Source: Candidatus Aphodovivens excrementavium
GTDB lineage: Bacteria > Actinomycetota > Coriobacteriia > Coriobacteriales > Eggerthellaceae
DNA: 64,000 nucleotides
Assembly (NCBI GenBank): GCA_018715935.1
Contig: DVKR01000033.1
Location: 1-64,000, forward strand
Reading direction: 5' to 3'
Below, piece by piece: positions 17,600 to 27,454 of this stretch (position 1 is its first letter; each line of letters starts with the position of its first letter). Below the pieces are notes generated by a model that was not told where the DNA came from, did no database searches, and saw only the letters and a list, made by a program, of their open reading frames with translations. Both the position numbers and the translations under genes were made by a program.

Positions 17600-18793
17600 A
17601 CGGCACACGAGGACGCGCGGGCGTCCCGCAAGGTCGTTGACCGTCTTCGCCGAAGCGAAACCGCATTCCAGCGCGATGGACGCGGCGTCTTCAAGATGCT
17701 CCTCGTGAAGCTCGCACACGAAAGAGCCGCCCGCTTTAAGGGCGCGATGCGCCCAAGGAGCCAGCCGGCGGAAGACGTCCAGCCCGTCTGCGCCGCCGTC
17801 AAGCGCCAAGGCGGGCTCGAACGCAGAAACCTCTTGCGGAACATCGGCGAGAACGCGCGTGGGGACATACGGAGGGTTGGACACCACCAAAGAAAACCGC
17901 CCCAGAAAACGCTTAGGAATAGGCGACCCCAAATCGCCCTGCAGCACCTTGATGCGCTCGTCCAGGTGAAGGTCGGCGACGTTTTGGCGCGCCAGCGCAA
18001 CCGCCTCGTCCGACACGTCGACGGCTATCACGCGCGTGTCCGGGCGCTCCGAGGCAATCGAGCATGCAATGCAGCCCGACCCCGTGCAAACGTCCGCCAC
18101 AAGGAAGTATGGCGACATGCCCGCGCCCTCGTCGCTAGACTCCAAAGACGCAGCAGGGCTCGGGTCGCTTGGCTCACCTGCGCCCTCGTTTCCGGACGTC
18201 AAAGAAGTATCGGAACTCGGGTCGTCCGGGTCGCTTGGGTCGCTTGGGTCGGCCGCGCCCGAATCGCGCTCGGCGTCATTTCGCGCAGGGTCGCCGTCTT
18301 CCGCCTCCGCCTGCGCGAGGTCCTCTTGTTCGGCTTCCGCCATAGCGGCCTCGATGCGCGCCTTCCATGACGCAATGGCCTCGGTCTCCTTAGCAGAAGA
18401 CTCTTCGCTCCAACGCGCCTCGCGCTTGGCGGCGGCAGGCAGGCATGCAAGCGCCTCGCTCACCAGCACCTCGGTTTCGGGACGGGGAATAAGCACGCCC
18501 GGTCGGACTTTGATTGTAAGGTAGCGAAACGGCGCCTCGCCCGTGATGTACTGCAGAGGCTCCCCCGTGCCGCGCCGCGCCACGTAGTCGTGCAAAACGT
18601 CCAACTCGCCCCGATCGAGCGGCCGCTCGGGGTTCAGATACAAATCGATTCGCGAAAGCCCGCAGGCTTCAGTAATGAGCCATTCGGCGGAAACGCGCGG
18701 GTTTTCGTCTCCTTTTCGCTGCAAGTACCCGATCGTCCAGTCAAGCGCCCGCTTGACCGTCCAGATATCAGAGGTGTTGTCGGCAGAGTTCAC
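17594..18793 (-). CDS. prmC: peptide chain release factor N5-glutamine methyltransferase
   Basis: Methylates the Gln of the GGQ motif in release factors. 399 residues, about 110 more than usual. N-terminal helical domain 1-115 (RPGVLIPRPETEVL), SAM-binding motif VADVCTGSGCIA (about 232-243) and the substrate motif NPPYV (306-310). Between them, residues about 120-228 form an acidic, repetitive insert (SDPSDPDDPSSD, EGAGEPSDPSP) absent from typical PrmC. It follows prfA, its substrate gene, with 110 bp between. Confidence 0.94.
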   Translation of the reverse strand: MNSADNTSDIWTVKRALDWTIGYLQRKGDENPRVSAEWLITEACGLSRIDLYLNPERPLDRGELDVLHDYVARRGTGEPLQYITGEAPFRYLTIKVRPGVLIPRPETEVLVSEALACLPAAAKREARWSEESSAKETEAIASWKARIEAAMAEAEQEDLAQAEAEDGDPARNDAERDSGAADPSDPSDPDDPSSDTSLTSGNEGAGEPSDPSPAASLESSDEGAGMSPYFLVADVCTGSGCIACSIASERPDTRVIAVDVSDEAVALARQNVADLHLDERIKVLQGDLGSPIPKRFLGRFSLVVSNPPYVPTRVLADVPQEVSAFEPALALDGGADGLDVFRRLAPWAHRALKAGGSFVCELHEEHLEDAASIALECGFASAKTVNDLAGRPRVLVCRR

Positions 18794-18874
18794 AGAAATA
18801 GCCCGTCCTTGTCACGATGGCAATAATCGCAGAGGTCGACTCAAAGTCAGCGAAAGGGAATGCAGCGTCGACCG

Positions 18875-18894
18875 GTTCTGCCGATCGGCAGAAC
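18875..18894. repeat. 20-bp perfect palindrome downstream of prfA
   Basis: GTTCTGCCGATCGGCAGAAC is fully self-complementary and is followed by GGCAGAACC. It lies in the prfA-prmC gap. With no T-tract it is more likely an mRNA hairpin or protein site than a terminator. Confidence 0.85.
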
Positions 18895-18903
18895 GGCAGA
18901 ACC

Positions 18904-19962
18904 TTACACTGCCGCCTCGAGCTTGCGCGCGCGATCGGCGGCCTGGAGCGCCGTGATTACCTCGCCGAGGCCGTCACCCAAAAGAACGCTGTTGTAGGTG
19001 GAGTTGAAGCCGATGCGGTGGTCCGTTACGCGGTCTTGCGGGCCGTTGTAGGTGCGAATCTTCTCGGCGCGGTCGCCCGAGCCAATCTGAGCAAGACGCT
19101 CGGCGCCCTCTGCTGCCTGCTGTTCGGCGAGCATCTTTTCGTAGAGGCGCGCACGGAGCACTGCCATAGCCGCGATCTTGTTCTGCAGCTGACTTTTTTG
19201 ATCCTGCGATTGCACGACCAAACCGGAAGGCAGATGCGTGATGCGCACGGCGGAGTCGGTGGTGTTAACGCACTGACCGCCCGGGCCGCCGGCGCGATAC
19301 ACATCGATGCGCAAGTCGTTTTCGTTGATCTCGACGTCGATCTCGTCGGCCTCGGGCAGCACGGCAACCGTCGCCGTGGACGTGTGAATGCGCCCCTGGC
19401 TTTCGGTCTTGGGAACGCGCTGCACGCGATGCACTCCCGATTCGAACTTCATAATGGAGTAGACCTTGTCGCCCTTGACCTTGAACTGGATCTCTTTGTA
19501 GCCGCCAGCCTCGGAAGGCGAAACGTCCATCGTCTCGGTTTTCCAGCCCTGCGATTGCGCAAAGCGCTCGTACATCTTGTAGAGGTCGCCGGCGAAGATA
19601 GCGGCCTCGTCGCCGCCGGCAGCCGCGCGAATCTCCACGATGATGTCCTTCTCGTCGGCGGGATCCGCCGGAATGAGCATGAACTTGATGTCCTCTTCGA
19701 GCTGGGGCAGCCGAGCCTCAATTCCCGCGATTTCCTCTTGAGCGAACTCCTTCATGTCGGCATCCGCAAGCATTTCCTTGGCGGCGGCAAGATCGTCTTC
19801 AGCCTGCACGAACTCGCGCGCCTTCTTTACCAAAGGCCCTTGGTCGGCATACTCCTTGGCAAGTCGGTTGTATTCTTTCTGGTCTGACAATACCGCCGGA
19901 TCGCCCATCTTTGCCTGCAGCTCTTCGTAGGCATTGATGATCTTTTCCAGCTTGTCTCGCAT
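18904..19962 (-). CDS. prfA: peptide chain release factor 1
   Basis: Terminates translation at UAA and UAG. 352 residues. The stop-codon-reading tripeptide position reads PKT in [10 protein letters not shown] (P-x-T class, RF1 not RF2), and the catalytic GGQ lies in [17 protein letters not shown]. Start MRDKLEKI has AGGAAA 8 bases upstream; a Met 15 bases earlier is less well placed. Followed by prmC. A TATAAT at 20060-20065 lies upstream. Confidence 0.97.
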   Translation of the reverse strand: MRDKLEKIINAYEELQAKMGDPAVLSDQKEYNRLAKEYADQGPLVKKAREFVQAEDDLAAAKEMLADADMKEFAQEEIAGIEARLPQLEEDIKFMLIPADPADEKDIIVEIRAAAGGDEAAIFAGDLYKMYERFAQSQGWKTETMDVSPSEAGGYKEIQFKVKGDKVYSIMKFESGVHRVQRVPKTESQGRIHTSTATVAVLPEADEIDVEINENDLRIDVYRAGGPGGQCVNTTDSAVRITHLPSGLVVQSQDQKSQLQNKIAAMAVLRARLYEKMLAEQQAAEGAERLAQIGSGDRAEKIRTYNGPQDRVTDHRIGFNSTYNSVLLGDGLGEVITALQAADRARKLEAAV

Positions 19963-20059
19963 GTTGGTTTCCTGCATAGAGGCACGCTTCCTATCTTTAC
20001 TACGTTGCTATCGATTGATTGAGGGCGCAGTCAAGCGCCGCGAGTTTTCGCAACTTTTA

Positions 20060-20065
20060 ATTATA
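20060..20065 (-). promoter_or_regulatory. -10 element probably of the prfA-prmC transcript
   Basis: TATAAT on the minus strand, just beyond the trxB stop and about 100 bases before prfA. No clear -35 is seen at 16-18 bp. Confidence 0.4.
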
Positions 20066-20078
20066 GCAAAGAATGAAG

Positions 20079-21029
20079 CTACAAAGACAGGTGTTCTGCC
20101 GCCTGCTCTGCGCACACCGCTCCGTCGGACACGGCGGTAACCACCTGTCGGAGCTGCTTGGTGCGAACGTCGCCGGCAGCCCACACGCCCTCAACGCTTG
20201 TGGCGCCCGTCTCGTCGGCGACGATATAGCCGGTCTGATCGAGCTTAAGCGCGCCCTGCAGAAACTCGGTATTGGGCAAGGTGCCAACGGCCACGAACAA
20301 TCCCGACACGTCCAAAGAGCGCTCTTCCCCGCTGTTCTTGTCGCGCACGACAACGCGGGCGAGCGCCCCCGCCTCATTCGCCTCAAGCGCAGATACGGTG
20401 GAATTCCACACGAACTCGACGTTGGGCAAGTCCGCCAGACGCTGATGGTACACGGCCGTAGCCCGCAGCTGGTCGCGCCGATGAACGAGGTACACCTTCT
20501 CGCAAACGCGCGCCAAGTACAGCGCGTCGGCTACAGCGGTGTTTCCGCCGCCCACCACGGCGACGGTCTTGCCGCGGAAGAAATTGCCGTCGCAGGTGGC
20601 GCAGTACGACACGCCTCTGCCCGTGAGCTCCTCCTCGTTGGCAACGCCCAGCTTGCGCGGACGGGCGCCCGTGGCAACAACCACGGTGCGGGCATAGTGC
20701 GTACCGAACGGCGTGGTAAGCGCCTTCGGGGTTGCCGTCAAGTCAACGGCGGTTACCTCTTCGCTCAGCGTTTTCACACCGAAGTTGTCGGCCTGTTGCT
20801 TCATGGCGTACGCAAGCTGAAACCCCTCCGTTCCTTCGGGGAAGCCCGGGTAGTTCTCCAGCTGGTCGGTTTGCGCAAGCTGGCCGCCCGGAGATAGACG
20901 CTCGAACACCACCGCGCTCAGCCCCGCGCGCGCCGCGTACAAGCCCGCGGTCAGACCGGCAGGGCCTGCACCGATTATTGCCATATCGACAACGTCGGGA
21001 GCCGTTGCCTTGTCATGAGATTCCGTCAT
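20079..21029 (-). CDS. trxB: thioredoxin-disulfide reductase
   Basis: NADPH/FAD flavoenzyme that reduces thioredoxin. 316 residues. FAD motif GAGPAGLTAG near residue 20, redox-active CATC in SYCATCDGNFF, NADPH motif GGGNTAVADA and C-terminal FAD segment GVWAAGDVR. The ATG of MTESHDK was chosen because AAAGAGG is 9 bases upstream. Divergent from degV. Confidence 0.96.
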   Translation of the reverse strand: MTESHDKATAPDVVDMAIIGAGPAGLTAGLYAARAGLSAVVFERLSPGGQLAQTDQLENYPGFPEGTEGFQLAYAMKQQADNFGVKTLSEEVTAVDLTATPKALTTPFGTHYARTVVVATGARPRKLGVANEEELTGRGVSYCATCDGNFFRGKTVAVVGGGNTAVADALYLARVCEKVYLVHRRDQLRATAVYHQRLADLPNVEFVWNSTVSALEANEAGALARVVVRDKNSGEERSLDVSGLFVAVGTLPNTEFLQGALKLDQTGYIVADETGATSVEGVWAAGDVRTKQLRQVVTAVSDGAVCAEQAAEHLSL

Positions 21030-21344
21030 AAGCGCATCCTCTTTCCCAGCATTTTGCCCGCTCACGCCACCCACTTACTGCTGGAAGCAGTATACGCTCT
21101 CCCCCGCATCCCATAAGGGAGCTTGAAGGAATACGGTGTCGAAACTCGGCGGGAGATGTGCGAGAGCGCCAAGCCAGTGGAAAGCTGTCGAAAGCCCGCC
21201 CTCTGTAGATAGTGCGGTTTGCACAATAACCTACCGCCCGAACGTTTTGTAAAAGGAGCGTAATGGTATCATACGAATGAATTTGGCGATTCTTTCAAGC
21301 GCGCATCGCCTGAGCAATGCTTAAGACAACAGAACCGAGGCGCT
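21030..21344. other. divergent trxB/degV promoter interval
   Basis: 315 bases without a gene. A possible degV promoter has TATCAT at 21267-21272 with a TTTTGT-like -35 16 bp upstream. An AAAAGGAG site precedes a 5-codon ORF (21263-21280) that probably has no meaning. Two small direct repeats but no array. No riboswitch recognised. Confidence 0.5.
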
Positions 21345-22199
21345 ATGATACTCATAACCGATTCTGCTTCCGACATCCTTGAAGACGAAGCAGCTGATCT
21401 TCGGGTTCACCTCGTACCTCTTGACATCATGTTTGCCGGAGAGCATTTCACCAGCAACACGCACGAGACGTTCGACAACTTCTACCGCCTTCTTGCCGAG
21501 CGGGACGATTTTCCCGTTACCAGCCAACCTTCGCCCGAGGCGTATCTTGAACTCTACCAGAAAGCCCGGCGCGAGCAGGAAGAGGTGCTGGTCATCTGCC
21601 TGTCGGGCGCCCTGTCGGGAACTGTCGAGTCGGCGCGGATTGCGGCAGACCTTTCCGGATGGCAAGACCACATCACCATCGTTGACACGCGCCACGCCAT
21701 CGCTTCGCAGCGCCTCATGGTGGAAGAGGCGGCGCGCATGAGAGACGAGGGGAAAAGCGTTCAGGAGATTGTCGCCCATCTCGAGTTCCTGCGCGACCAC
21801 ATTCGCATCTGCGGCGTGTTGGACAAGCTCGAATACCTCCGTCGCGGCGGCCGCATCCCCGCAGGCCTCGCGAAAGTCGGAGACCTTCTCAGCATCAAGG
21901 CCGTGGTGGCAGTGAACGACGGTGCCGTTTCCCCCGTTGGAAAGGCGCGCGGCAGACACGCCGGCGAAAAGCGGCTGTACCAGGAGTTCGAGAAGCACCC
22001 CCACAATCCCGCCTGGCAGATCACCTTCGTCTATTCGCTTGGCCTAAAGATCGTGAAGGAGTTCGCCGACGCATTCTGCGAGCACTACAGCATCGACTGC
22101 ATGAAAACGCGCATGATTCAGATTGGCCCCACCATCGGAGCGCACCTAGGCCCTGACTGCGTAGGGCTGTGCTTCGTCACCAAAGACCCGGTTCAATAG
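21345..22199 (+). CDS. DegV family fatty-acid-binding protein
   Basis: 284 residues. DegV/FakB-type fold: N-terminal ITDSASDI, Ser/Thr-rich FPVTSQPSPEAY (fatty-acid head-group site), LSGALSGTVESAR and a C-terminal IGPTIGAHLGPDCVG. FakB proteins present fatty acids to the kinase FakA, but no fakA is near here, so the partner is unknown. Followed by ldh after 39 bp. Confidence 0.9.
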   Translation: MILITDSASDILEDEAADLRVHLVPLDIMFAGEHFTSNTHETFDNFYRLLAERDDFPVTSQPSPEAYLELYQKARREQEEVLVICLSGALSGTVESARIAADLSGWQDHITIVDTRHAIASQRLMVEEAARMRDEGKSVQEIVAHLEFLRDHIRICGVLDKLEYLRRGGRIPAGLAKVGDLLSIKAVVAVNDGAVSPVGKARGRHAGEKRLYQEFEKHPHNPAWQITFVYSLGLKIVKEFADAFCEHYSIDCMKTRMIQIGPTIGAHLGPDCVGLCFVTKDPVQ

Positions 22200-22238
22200 C
22201 CGCGCCTGAGGCGTCGGCACTCGCTGAAAGGATGTTTG

Positions 22239-23189
22239 ATGCCAGCTATCACCGCTCGGAAAGCAGCCATCATCGGCTGCGGGTTCGTGGGCTCCTCCAT
22301 TGCGTTTACGCTCATGCAAAGCGGCCTGTTCAGCGAAATGGTTCTGCTTGACGTAGACCAGAACCGGGCGGAGGGCGAGGCGCTTGATATCGCTCACGGC
22401 ATGCCGTTTGCCAGCCCCATGAGCATCTACGCGGGTTCCTACGCAGATGCCGCCGACGCCGACATCGCCATCATTACCGCCGGCGCCGCGCAAAAACCGG
22501 GCGAAACGCGCCTCGATCTCGTCAACAAAAACGTAGCTATTTTCAAATCCATCCTCCCCCAGCTCACTCAAGCGGGCTTTGACGGAATCATATTGGTGGT
22601 GTCCAACCCGGTTGACATCCTCACCTATGTTGCGCTCAAGCTCTCAGGCCTGCCGGCAAGCCGCGTCATCGGGTCGGGCACGGTGCTAGACACCGCACGG
22701 TTCAAATACATCCTTGGGCAGCACTTAGGCGTCGACCCGCGCAACGTGCATGCACGCATCATCGGCGAGCACGGCGACAGCGAGATTGCCATTTGGTCCA
22801 CGGCAAACGTGTCCGGCATTCCGGTTAACGACTTTTGCGAGCTGCGCGGGCACTTCGACCACGAAGAGTCGATGCAACGCATCGCAAACGACGTGAAGAA
22901 CTCCGCCTACGAGATCATCGAAAAGAAAAAGGCCACCTATTACGGCATCGCGATGTCGGTAAAACGCATCTGCGAAGCCATCATGCGCGACGAGAAGCCC
23001 ATTCTCACGGTGTCAAGCTACCAAGACGGCCCCTACGGGCTGCACGACGTGGTTCTGTCGATGCCCTGCGTCGTCGGGCGCGGCGGCGTCGAGTACCAAG
23101 TGCCCCACCCTCTCGACGAGCACGAAACAACCCGCTTGCACGAGTCGGCCCAAACGCTGCGCGGGATCATCGAGCAGCTGGAGCTGTAG
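22239..23189 (+). CDS. ldh: L-lactate dehydrogenase
   Basis: Reversible NADH-linked reduction of pyruvate to lactate. 316 residues. Rossmann motif GCGFVGSS, substrate loop GAAQKPGETRLDL with Gln85 at the position that favours pyruvate over oxaloacetate (malate dehydrogenases have Arg), and catalytic His in GEHGDSE. Start ATG has AAAGGA 7 bases upstream; a TTG one codon earlier is not preferred. Probably cotranscribed with degV. Confidence 0.93.
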   Translation: MPAITARKAAIIGCGFVGSSIAFTLMQSGLFSEMVLLDVDQNRAEGEALDIAHGMPFASPMSIYAGSYADAADADIAIITAGAAQKPGETRLDLVNKNVAIFKSILPQLTQAGFDGIILVVSNPVDILTYVALKLSGLPASRVIGSGTVLDTARFKYILGQHLGVDPRNVHARIIGEHGDSEIAIWSTANVSGIPVNDFCELRGHFDHEESMQRIANDVKNSAYEIIEKKKATYYGIAMSVKRICEAIMRDEKPILTVSSYQDGPYGLHDVVLSMPCVVGRGGVEYQVPHPLDEHETTRLHESAQTLRGIIEQLEL

Positions 23190-23300
23190 CGCGCCGCATC
23201 CGAGCAGCGCAAGCAATCGAGGCCGCAACGTCTGCGATCGCGGCGCGCAGCCAGACGGAAATGCGGCGGGCGGCGGGCGGCAAGCCGCAAAGGCGCGCGA

Positions 23301-24863
23301 CTACAGCGCGTAGACCCCCGTCGCCATCCAATACGGCACCGACACAAGCAGACCCGCCAGGCAGATGGCCAGGTAAACGGCGCAGTACGCCGCCATAGGG
23401 GCGTGGTTGACCATACGGCCGTCCACCGAGTAGAACGCCGCCATGTAGATGGGGTTCTGATACATCATGAACCAGGGGTTCACCATCGCGTAGACGGCAA
23501 TGCCCACAACCCACGGGTTGATCCCGAGCGAGATGGCCATCGGCGCCATGAACGCCATGAAGATGTTGATGAAGGCCATCTCGGACGCGATGACGAAGCG
23601 CAGCGCCACCGTTACCAAGGCGATGCCCGCCACGAACAGAAACGGCGAGAACGCCAGATGCTCGAGCGCAGGTCCTACCAGCTCGACCACCCAGGTGTCG
23701 ATGCCGGTGTAGGAAAACACCGTCGCAAGTCCCATTGCCGTGCCGATGAAGACGAGGTTCTCCCAGTTGAGAGAAGAGCGGAACTCCTTGAGCGTGCAAA
23801 CGCGCAGTCCCAAAAACGCGGCGACGCCCGCAATGCCGACGGCGACCGATGGGACGCCGTGCAACGGTTCGAGCACCCACAGCGCCACCGTTGCCAAGAT
23901 GATGACGAGCATCTTCTTCTCGGCGGCAGACATAGGACCCAGATCGGCCTCATCGATGGGATGGGGCTTTGCGGCGGATCTTTCGGACGAAGCGGCATCG
24001 GGCGCTCCGTCTCCGCAGCCGGCGGCGCCGCCGGCTGCGACGGCCGCCTGAGCGCCACCAGCTGCCGCAGCCTCTTGAGCGCTGCGACGCGCATCGCCCC
24101 GGCCGCGCTTTCGGCGCCGCTCAGCTTTAGGGCCGTACAGCAGGACGATCACGGCGTAGTTGACCACCGTCACAAACAAAAACCACGGCAGCGCCGCAAC
24201 GAACCATCCCGCCATATTGAAGCGCGCCTGCACGTCTTCGGGATAGAACGCCAACAGGGCATAGCCGATCACGCACGCGCTGACGAACAGCGGGCCGACC
24301 GTGCGCACGCCGGTGAGCGACGCAAGGAACAGGCCGTTCATCTGCCTGCTTTTCGGCTTATAGCCAAGCGACTCGCCGATGCCGAACGCCAGCGGCGTGA
24401 TGACGGCAAGCTTTGCGGACATGCTGGGGATAAGCGGGCCGATAACCGTGCCCGACGCGATGATGGCAGCCGTTTGAGCCTTGAAAGTTGCAGGGAACCT
24501 GCTGAGAACGACATGCGCGATGCGCGTGGTAAGACCGCTCGCCTTCATTCCCACGCCCAGGCCGAATGCCGCGAACAGCAGCCACCACGTTTCGCCCGAA
24601 AACGAAGCGAACACCGTTTCCACAGGGACGCCGGCAACGGCAATGAACAGCACCGCCATGATGAGAGCGGTAACCATCTCGGGAAAAACGCGCAGCACCC
24701 ACCACACGATCGCCCACAACAGAATGCCGAGCGCCTGGGCAGCCTGGGCAGAAAGCCCCGCAGCAGGAAGCGCCAACGCCGCCGCCACGCCCACTGCCAC
24801 GCCGGCGGCAGCGCCCGCGTAGAGCAGCTTCTTTTTCGTCTTGTCGTTCATCTGCGACGCCAT
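23301..24863 (-). CDS. DASS/SLC13-family anion symporter
   Basis: Membrane carrier of the divalent anion:Na+ symporter family (dicarboxylates, citrate or similar). 520 residues, about 11-12 hydrophobic segments. The first half contains GPLIPSMSAKLAVITPLAFGIG (SNT-like ion site region) and the second half FIGTAMGLATVFSYTG and FVIASEMAFINIF. A cytosolic loop in the middle (about 240-310) has a basic run (RRRKRGRGDARR) and an Ala/Gly-rich low-complexity stretch. Start has GGGGAGG 8 bases upstream. Substrate cannot be told from sequence alone. Convergent with ldh. Confidence 0.88.
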   Translation of the reverse strand: MASQMNDKTKKKLLYAGAAAGVAVGVAAALALPAAGLSAQAAQALGILLWAIVWWVLRVFPEMVTALIMAVLFIAVAGVPVETVFASFSGETWWLLFAAFGLGVGMKASGLTTRIAHVVLSRFPATFKAQTAAIIASGTVIGPLIPSMSAKLAVITPLAFGIGESLGYKPKSRQMNGLFLASLTGVRTVGPLFVSACVIGYALLAFYPEDVQARFNMAGWFVAALPWFLFVTVVNYAVIVLLYGPKAERRRKRGRGDARRSAQEAAAAGGAQAAVAAGGAAGCGDGAPDAASSERSAAKPHPIDEADLGPMSAAEKKMLVIILATVALWVLEPLHGVPSVAVGIAGVAAFLGLRVCTLKEFRSSLNWENLVFIGTAMGLATVFSYTGIDTWVVELVGPALEHLAFSPFLFVAGIALVTVALRFVIASEMAFINIFMAFMAPMAISLGINPWVVGIAVYAMVNPWFMMYQNPIYMAAFYSVDGRMVNHAPMAAYCAVYLAICLAGLLVSVPYWMATGVYAL

Positions 24864-24888
24864 GCGCGACGCCTCCCCTTGAATTGCC

Positions 24889-25536
24889 CTAACGTGTCGC
24901 TCGCTGCGCCGTGCGGGTTACCGACACGACGCGAAGCGGCTCCGCAGCGGGATGCGCGGCTTTCCACTCGTCCAGACAGGCACGCAGCAGCACGTCGGGA
25001 CGAAGGCTGCCGGTCGGCTTTGCCTCAAGCTCGAACGTCACCACCTTGCCCCGCACCATCGGCTCTTCGGCTAAAAACTCAGAGACAACCAGGGTCTTCT
25101 GCTTCTTCTTGCGGACGACCTGCACCGTTTCGGGAAACGCAAGGCCGTCTTCCGGTTCCTCAGACAGTTCCGCCCGATACGTCGCAAACGGATAGGCAAC
25201 CGAAGCCGCCGCGTCTCTCGATTCGATGTAGCGGCACGCGTGCGGCATCAGGTCGGGCACGCTTGCGTCTTGAAGCGCGGCGAGCGCACGCTCAGGCGCC
25301 ACGTAGCGCGTCATCTGCAAGTCGAAGATCTCGCATGTGCTGCCCACGCCAACCGGCAAGGCAGACCCGAACGCGATTTTCATATGGGGAGAAAACCCCT
25401 GGCTCACCGCAAAGGGCAAGTCTGCGCGACGCACGGCGCGCTCGAGCGCACGGGCGATTTCAAGATGCGAAAGCAGCGACAGCCGCCCAAGCTTCACGTA
25501 TTCGACTCGCAAACGGAAAAGATTCGGATCAGGCAT
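24889..25536 (-). CDS. TIGR03936/DUF2344 radical-SAM-linked protein
   Basis: 215 residues of the family found next to TIGR03960 radical SAM proteins: LFRLRVEYVKLGRLSLLSHLE at the N-terminus (split here from a longer motif), VSQGFSPHMKIAFGSALPVG, and KPTGSLRPDVLL. Its start codon overlaps the stop of the radical SAM gene (TAATG), so the two are coupled and likely act together. Function of the pair is not established; a tRNA or ribosomal modification role is only speculation. The upstream in-frame extension is discarded. Confidence 0.9.
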   Translation of the reverse strand: MPDPNLFRLRVEYVKLGRLSLLSHLEIARALERAVRRADLPFAVSQGFSPHMKIAFGSALPVGVGSTCEIFDLQMTRYVAPERALAALQDASVPDLMPHACRYIESRDAAASVAYPFATYRAELSEEPEDGLAFPETVQVVRKKKQKTLVVSEFLAEEPMVRGKVVTFELEAKPTGSLRPDVLLRACLDEWKAAHPAAEPLRVVSVTRTAQRATR

Positions 25537-27446
25537 TACGCTTGCCCTCCTTCCTGGAAGCGGGCACCGGCGGCCACACGCTGCTGTACCACTTCGTTTT
25601 CCGCAGCTAGGCTGGGGCAGGCTCCACATGCCGTGCACGACCCAAACGTGCAGTCGGGCGTGGTAACTCCCTTTTGCGCCCGTTTGCGCTCAAGGGCCAA
25701 GAACTTGGTGCTCACGCCGGTTGAGATATGCGACCAGGGCATCACGCGCGCAGTGTCGTAGGTCGTTTGCGCGATCGAGGCGGGGTCGAGGCTCAGCTCC
25801 GATGCGGCGTCGCGCCATGCCTGCTCGTTAAAGCATTCCGTCCACGCGTCGAAGCGCGCGCCGCGCTTCCAGGCGGCCTCCACCCATTCCGCCGCCTCGC
25901 GCCCGCCGCGGCTCATCACCGCTTCGATGAAGCTGGTTTCCGGGTCGTGCCAATGAACGTCAACCGCCCGGTACTTGACAGAGCGGCGCAAAAGACCCAC
26001 GCGGCGAAGCGCTTCTTCCGGAGAGATCTGCCCATCCCACTGGAACGGCGTTTGCGCCTTAGGCACGAACAGCGCGCATGAAACGCTCACGCGGACGCTG
26101 CCCCGCTGCTCGGGCGCAACCGCCGCTTTAGCTCGATCGTAGGCGCGCTGCGCAAGGCTTGCGATGCCTTTGATGTCGTCGTCGGTTTCGGTGGGCAGGC
26201 CAATCATGAAATACAGCTTGCAGCGTCGCCATCCGGCGGCAAACGCCGCGTCTATGGCGTCGAACAGGTCCTTTTCGGTGACGTTCTTGTTGATGACGTC
26301 GCGCAGACGCTGCGTTCCCGCCTCGGGCGCAAAGGTGAGCCCGCCTTTCTTCTGGCCGGCAACAAGACCGGCCATGTCGACGCCAAAGGAGTCGAGCCTC
26401 TGGGAGGGCACGGAAATGCGAACCCCCTTGCCGTCGAGGGCTCGGTTAAGGCGCGTGAGAATCTCGGCGATCTGCGAGTGGTCGGTTGACGACAGAGAGG
26501 TGAGGCTCACCTCGTCGTAGCCAGTTTCCGCCAAGCCCTGTAAAACGGAGTCAACGATGTTGTCGGCGGAGCGCTCGCGCACCGGACGATACATCATGCC
26601 CGCTTGGCAGAAGCGGCAGCCGCGCGCACATCCGCGCAGGATCTCGACATTGAGGCGGTCGTGCACGACCTCGGAAAAGGGAACGATGCACGGCTCCCAT
26701 CCGCTGTTTTTGGCAAAGCCCGCATACAGCCGCTTGGAAATAACCGTCGGAAGCCCCTCTTCGCACGGTCGGATCCAGCTTCCTTCGTTTTGCGCCTCGT
26801 CCTCGTCAAGCCATGCGTAGAGAGAGGGTACGTACCATCCCTCTACGTGAGCGAGCGCGCGCAATATGTCTTTGCGGGATGCGCCCTCGGCGCGCAGCGC
26901 GCGAATGAGCTGCAGCGCTTCGGGAACCACCTCTTCCCCTTCGCCGATGGAGATCGCGTCGAAAAACGGCGCGTAAGGCTCCGGGTTGTAGGCGCACGGG
27001 CCTCCGCCCAACACGAGCGGGTCGTGCTCTGCGCGATCTGACGAGCGCAGCGCGATGCCCGCCAAGTCAAGCGTCTCCAGCACATTCGTTGCCGCCAGCT
27101 CGTGAGGAAGCGTAATCCCGATGACGTCGAACTCGCTGAGAGGCGCACAGCTCTCGAGGCTAAAAAGCGGAATGCGGCGCTCGCGCATCGCGTCGCAAAA
27201 GGAAGGCGCCGGAAGGAACGCGCGCTCGGCGCACAGGTTGTCGGCGGCGTTGACCGCGTTGACCAGAATGCGCAGGGCTTGGTTGGCTTGCCCAAGCTCG
27301 TAGGTGTCGGGGTACACCATGCAAAAGGAGAAGTCGGCGTCTGCTTTCTTGGTTCTCCCGAATTCGTGGTCGATATAACGAGAAGGACGCTCGGCCTCAA
27401 GCAGCAGCGGCTCGATACGCGGCCAAAGATCGGTAACGGGCAACAT
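25536..27446 (-). CDS. TIGR03960-family B12-binding-like radical SAM protein
   Basis: 636 residues. N-terminal domain with VGLPDTYELG-like segment (CMVYPDTYELG) and LVLGGGPCAYNPEP, radical SAM CxxxCxxC in RGCARGCRFCQAG, EAGTQRLRDVINKNV, and a C-terminal Cys cluster CTFGSCTACGAC typical of this family. Start ATG of MLPVTDLW follows AGGGG. Overlaps the DUF2344 gene by one base and lies 9 bp after the DUF697 gene. Reaction unknown. Confidence 0.92.
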   Translation of the reverse strand: MLPVTDLWPRIEPLLLEAERPSRYIDHEFGRTKKADADFSFCMVYPDTYELGQANQALRILVNAVNAADNLCAERAFLPAPSFCDAMRERRIPLFSLESCAPLSEFDVIGITLPHELAATNVLETLDLAGIALRSSDRAEHDPLVLGGGPCAYNPEPYAPFFDAISIGEGEEVVPEALQLIRALRAEGASRKDILRALAHVEGWYVPSLYAWLDEDEAQNEGSWIRPCEEGLPTVISKRLYAGFAKNSGWEPCIVPFSEVVHDRLNVEILRGCARGCRFCQAGMMYRPVRERSADNIVDSVLQGLAETGYDEVSLTSLSSTDHSQIAEILTRLNRALDGKGVRISVPSQRLDSFGVDMAGLVAGQKKGGLTFAPEAGTQRLRDVINKNVTEKDLFDAIDAAFAAGWRRCKLYFMIGLPTETDDDIKGIASLAQRAYDRAKAAVAPEQRGSVRVSVSCALFVPKAQTPFQWDGQISPEEALRRVGLLRRSVKYRAVDVHWHDPETSFIEAVMSRGGREAAEWVEAAWKRGARFDAWTECFNEQAWRDAASELSLDPASIAQTTYDTARVMPWSHISTGVSTKFLALERKRAQKGVTTPDCTFGSCTACGACPSLAAENEVVQQRVAAGARFQEGGQA

Positions 27447-27454
27447 AGACACCC

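Noticed and set aside
18875-18904. Terminator of prfA
   Set aside because: Perfect palindrome but no T-run, and prmC follows in the same direction.
21263-21280. Five-codon ORF with a strong AAGGAG site upstream of degV
   Set aside because: Could be a leader peptide, but there is no terminator or conserved structure after it; too short to support.
22239-23189. Malate dehydrogenase
   Set aside because: Substrate loop has Gln where malate dehydrogenases have Arg, so lactate dehydrogenase is preferred.
23403-25610. 735-codon plus-strand ORF
   Set aside because: Antisense to the DASS gene and DUF2344 gene; composition typical of a complementary frame.
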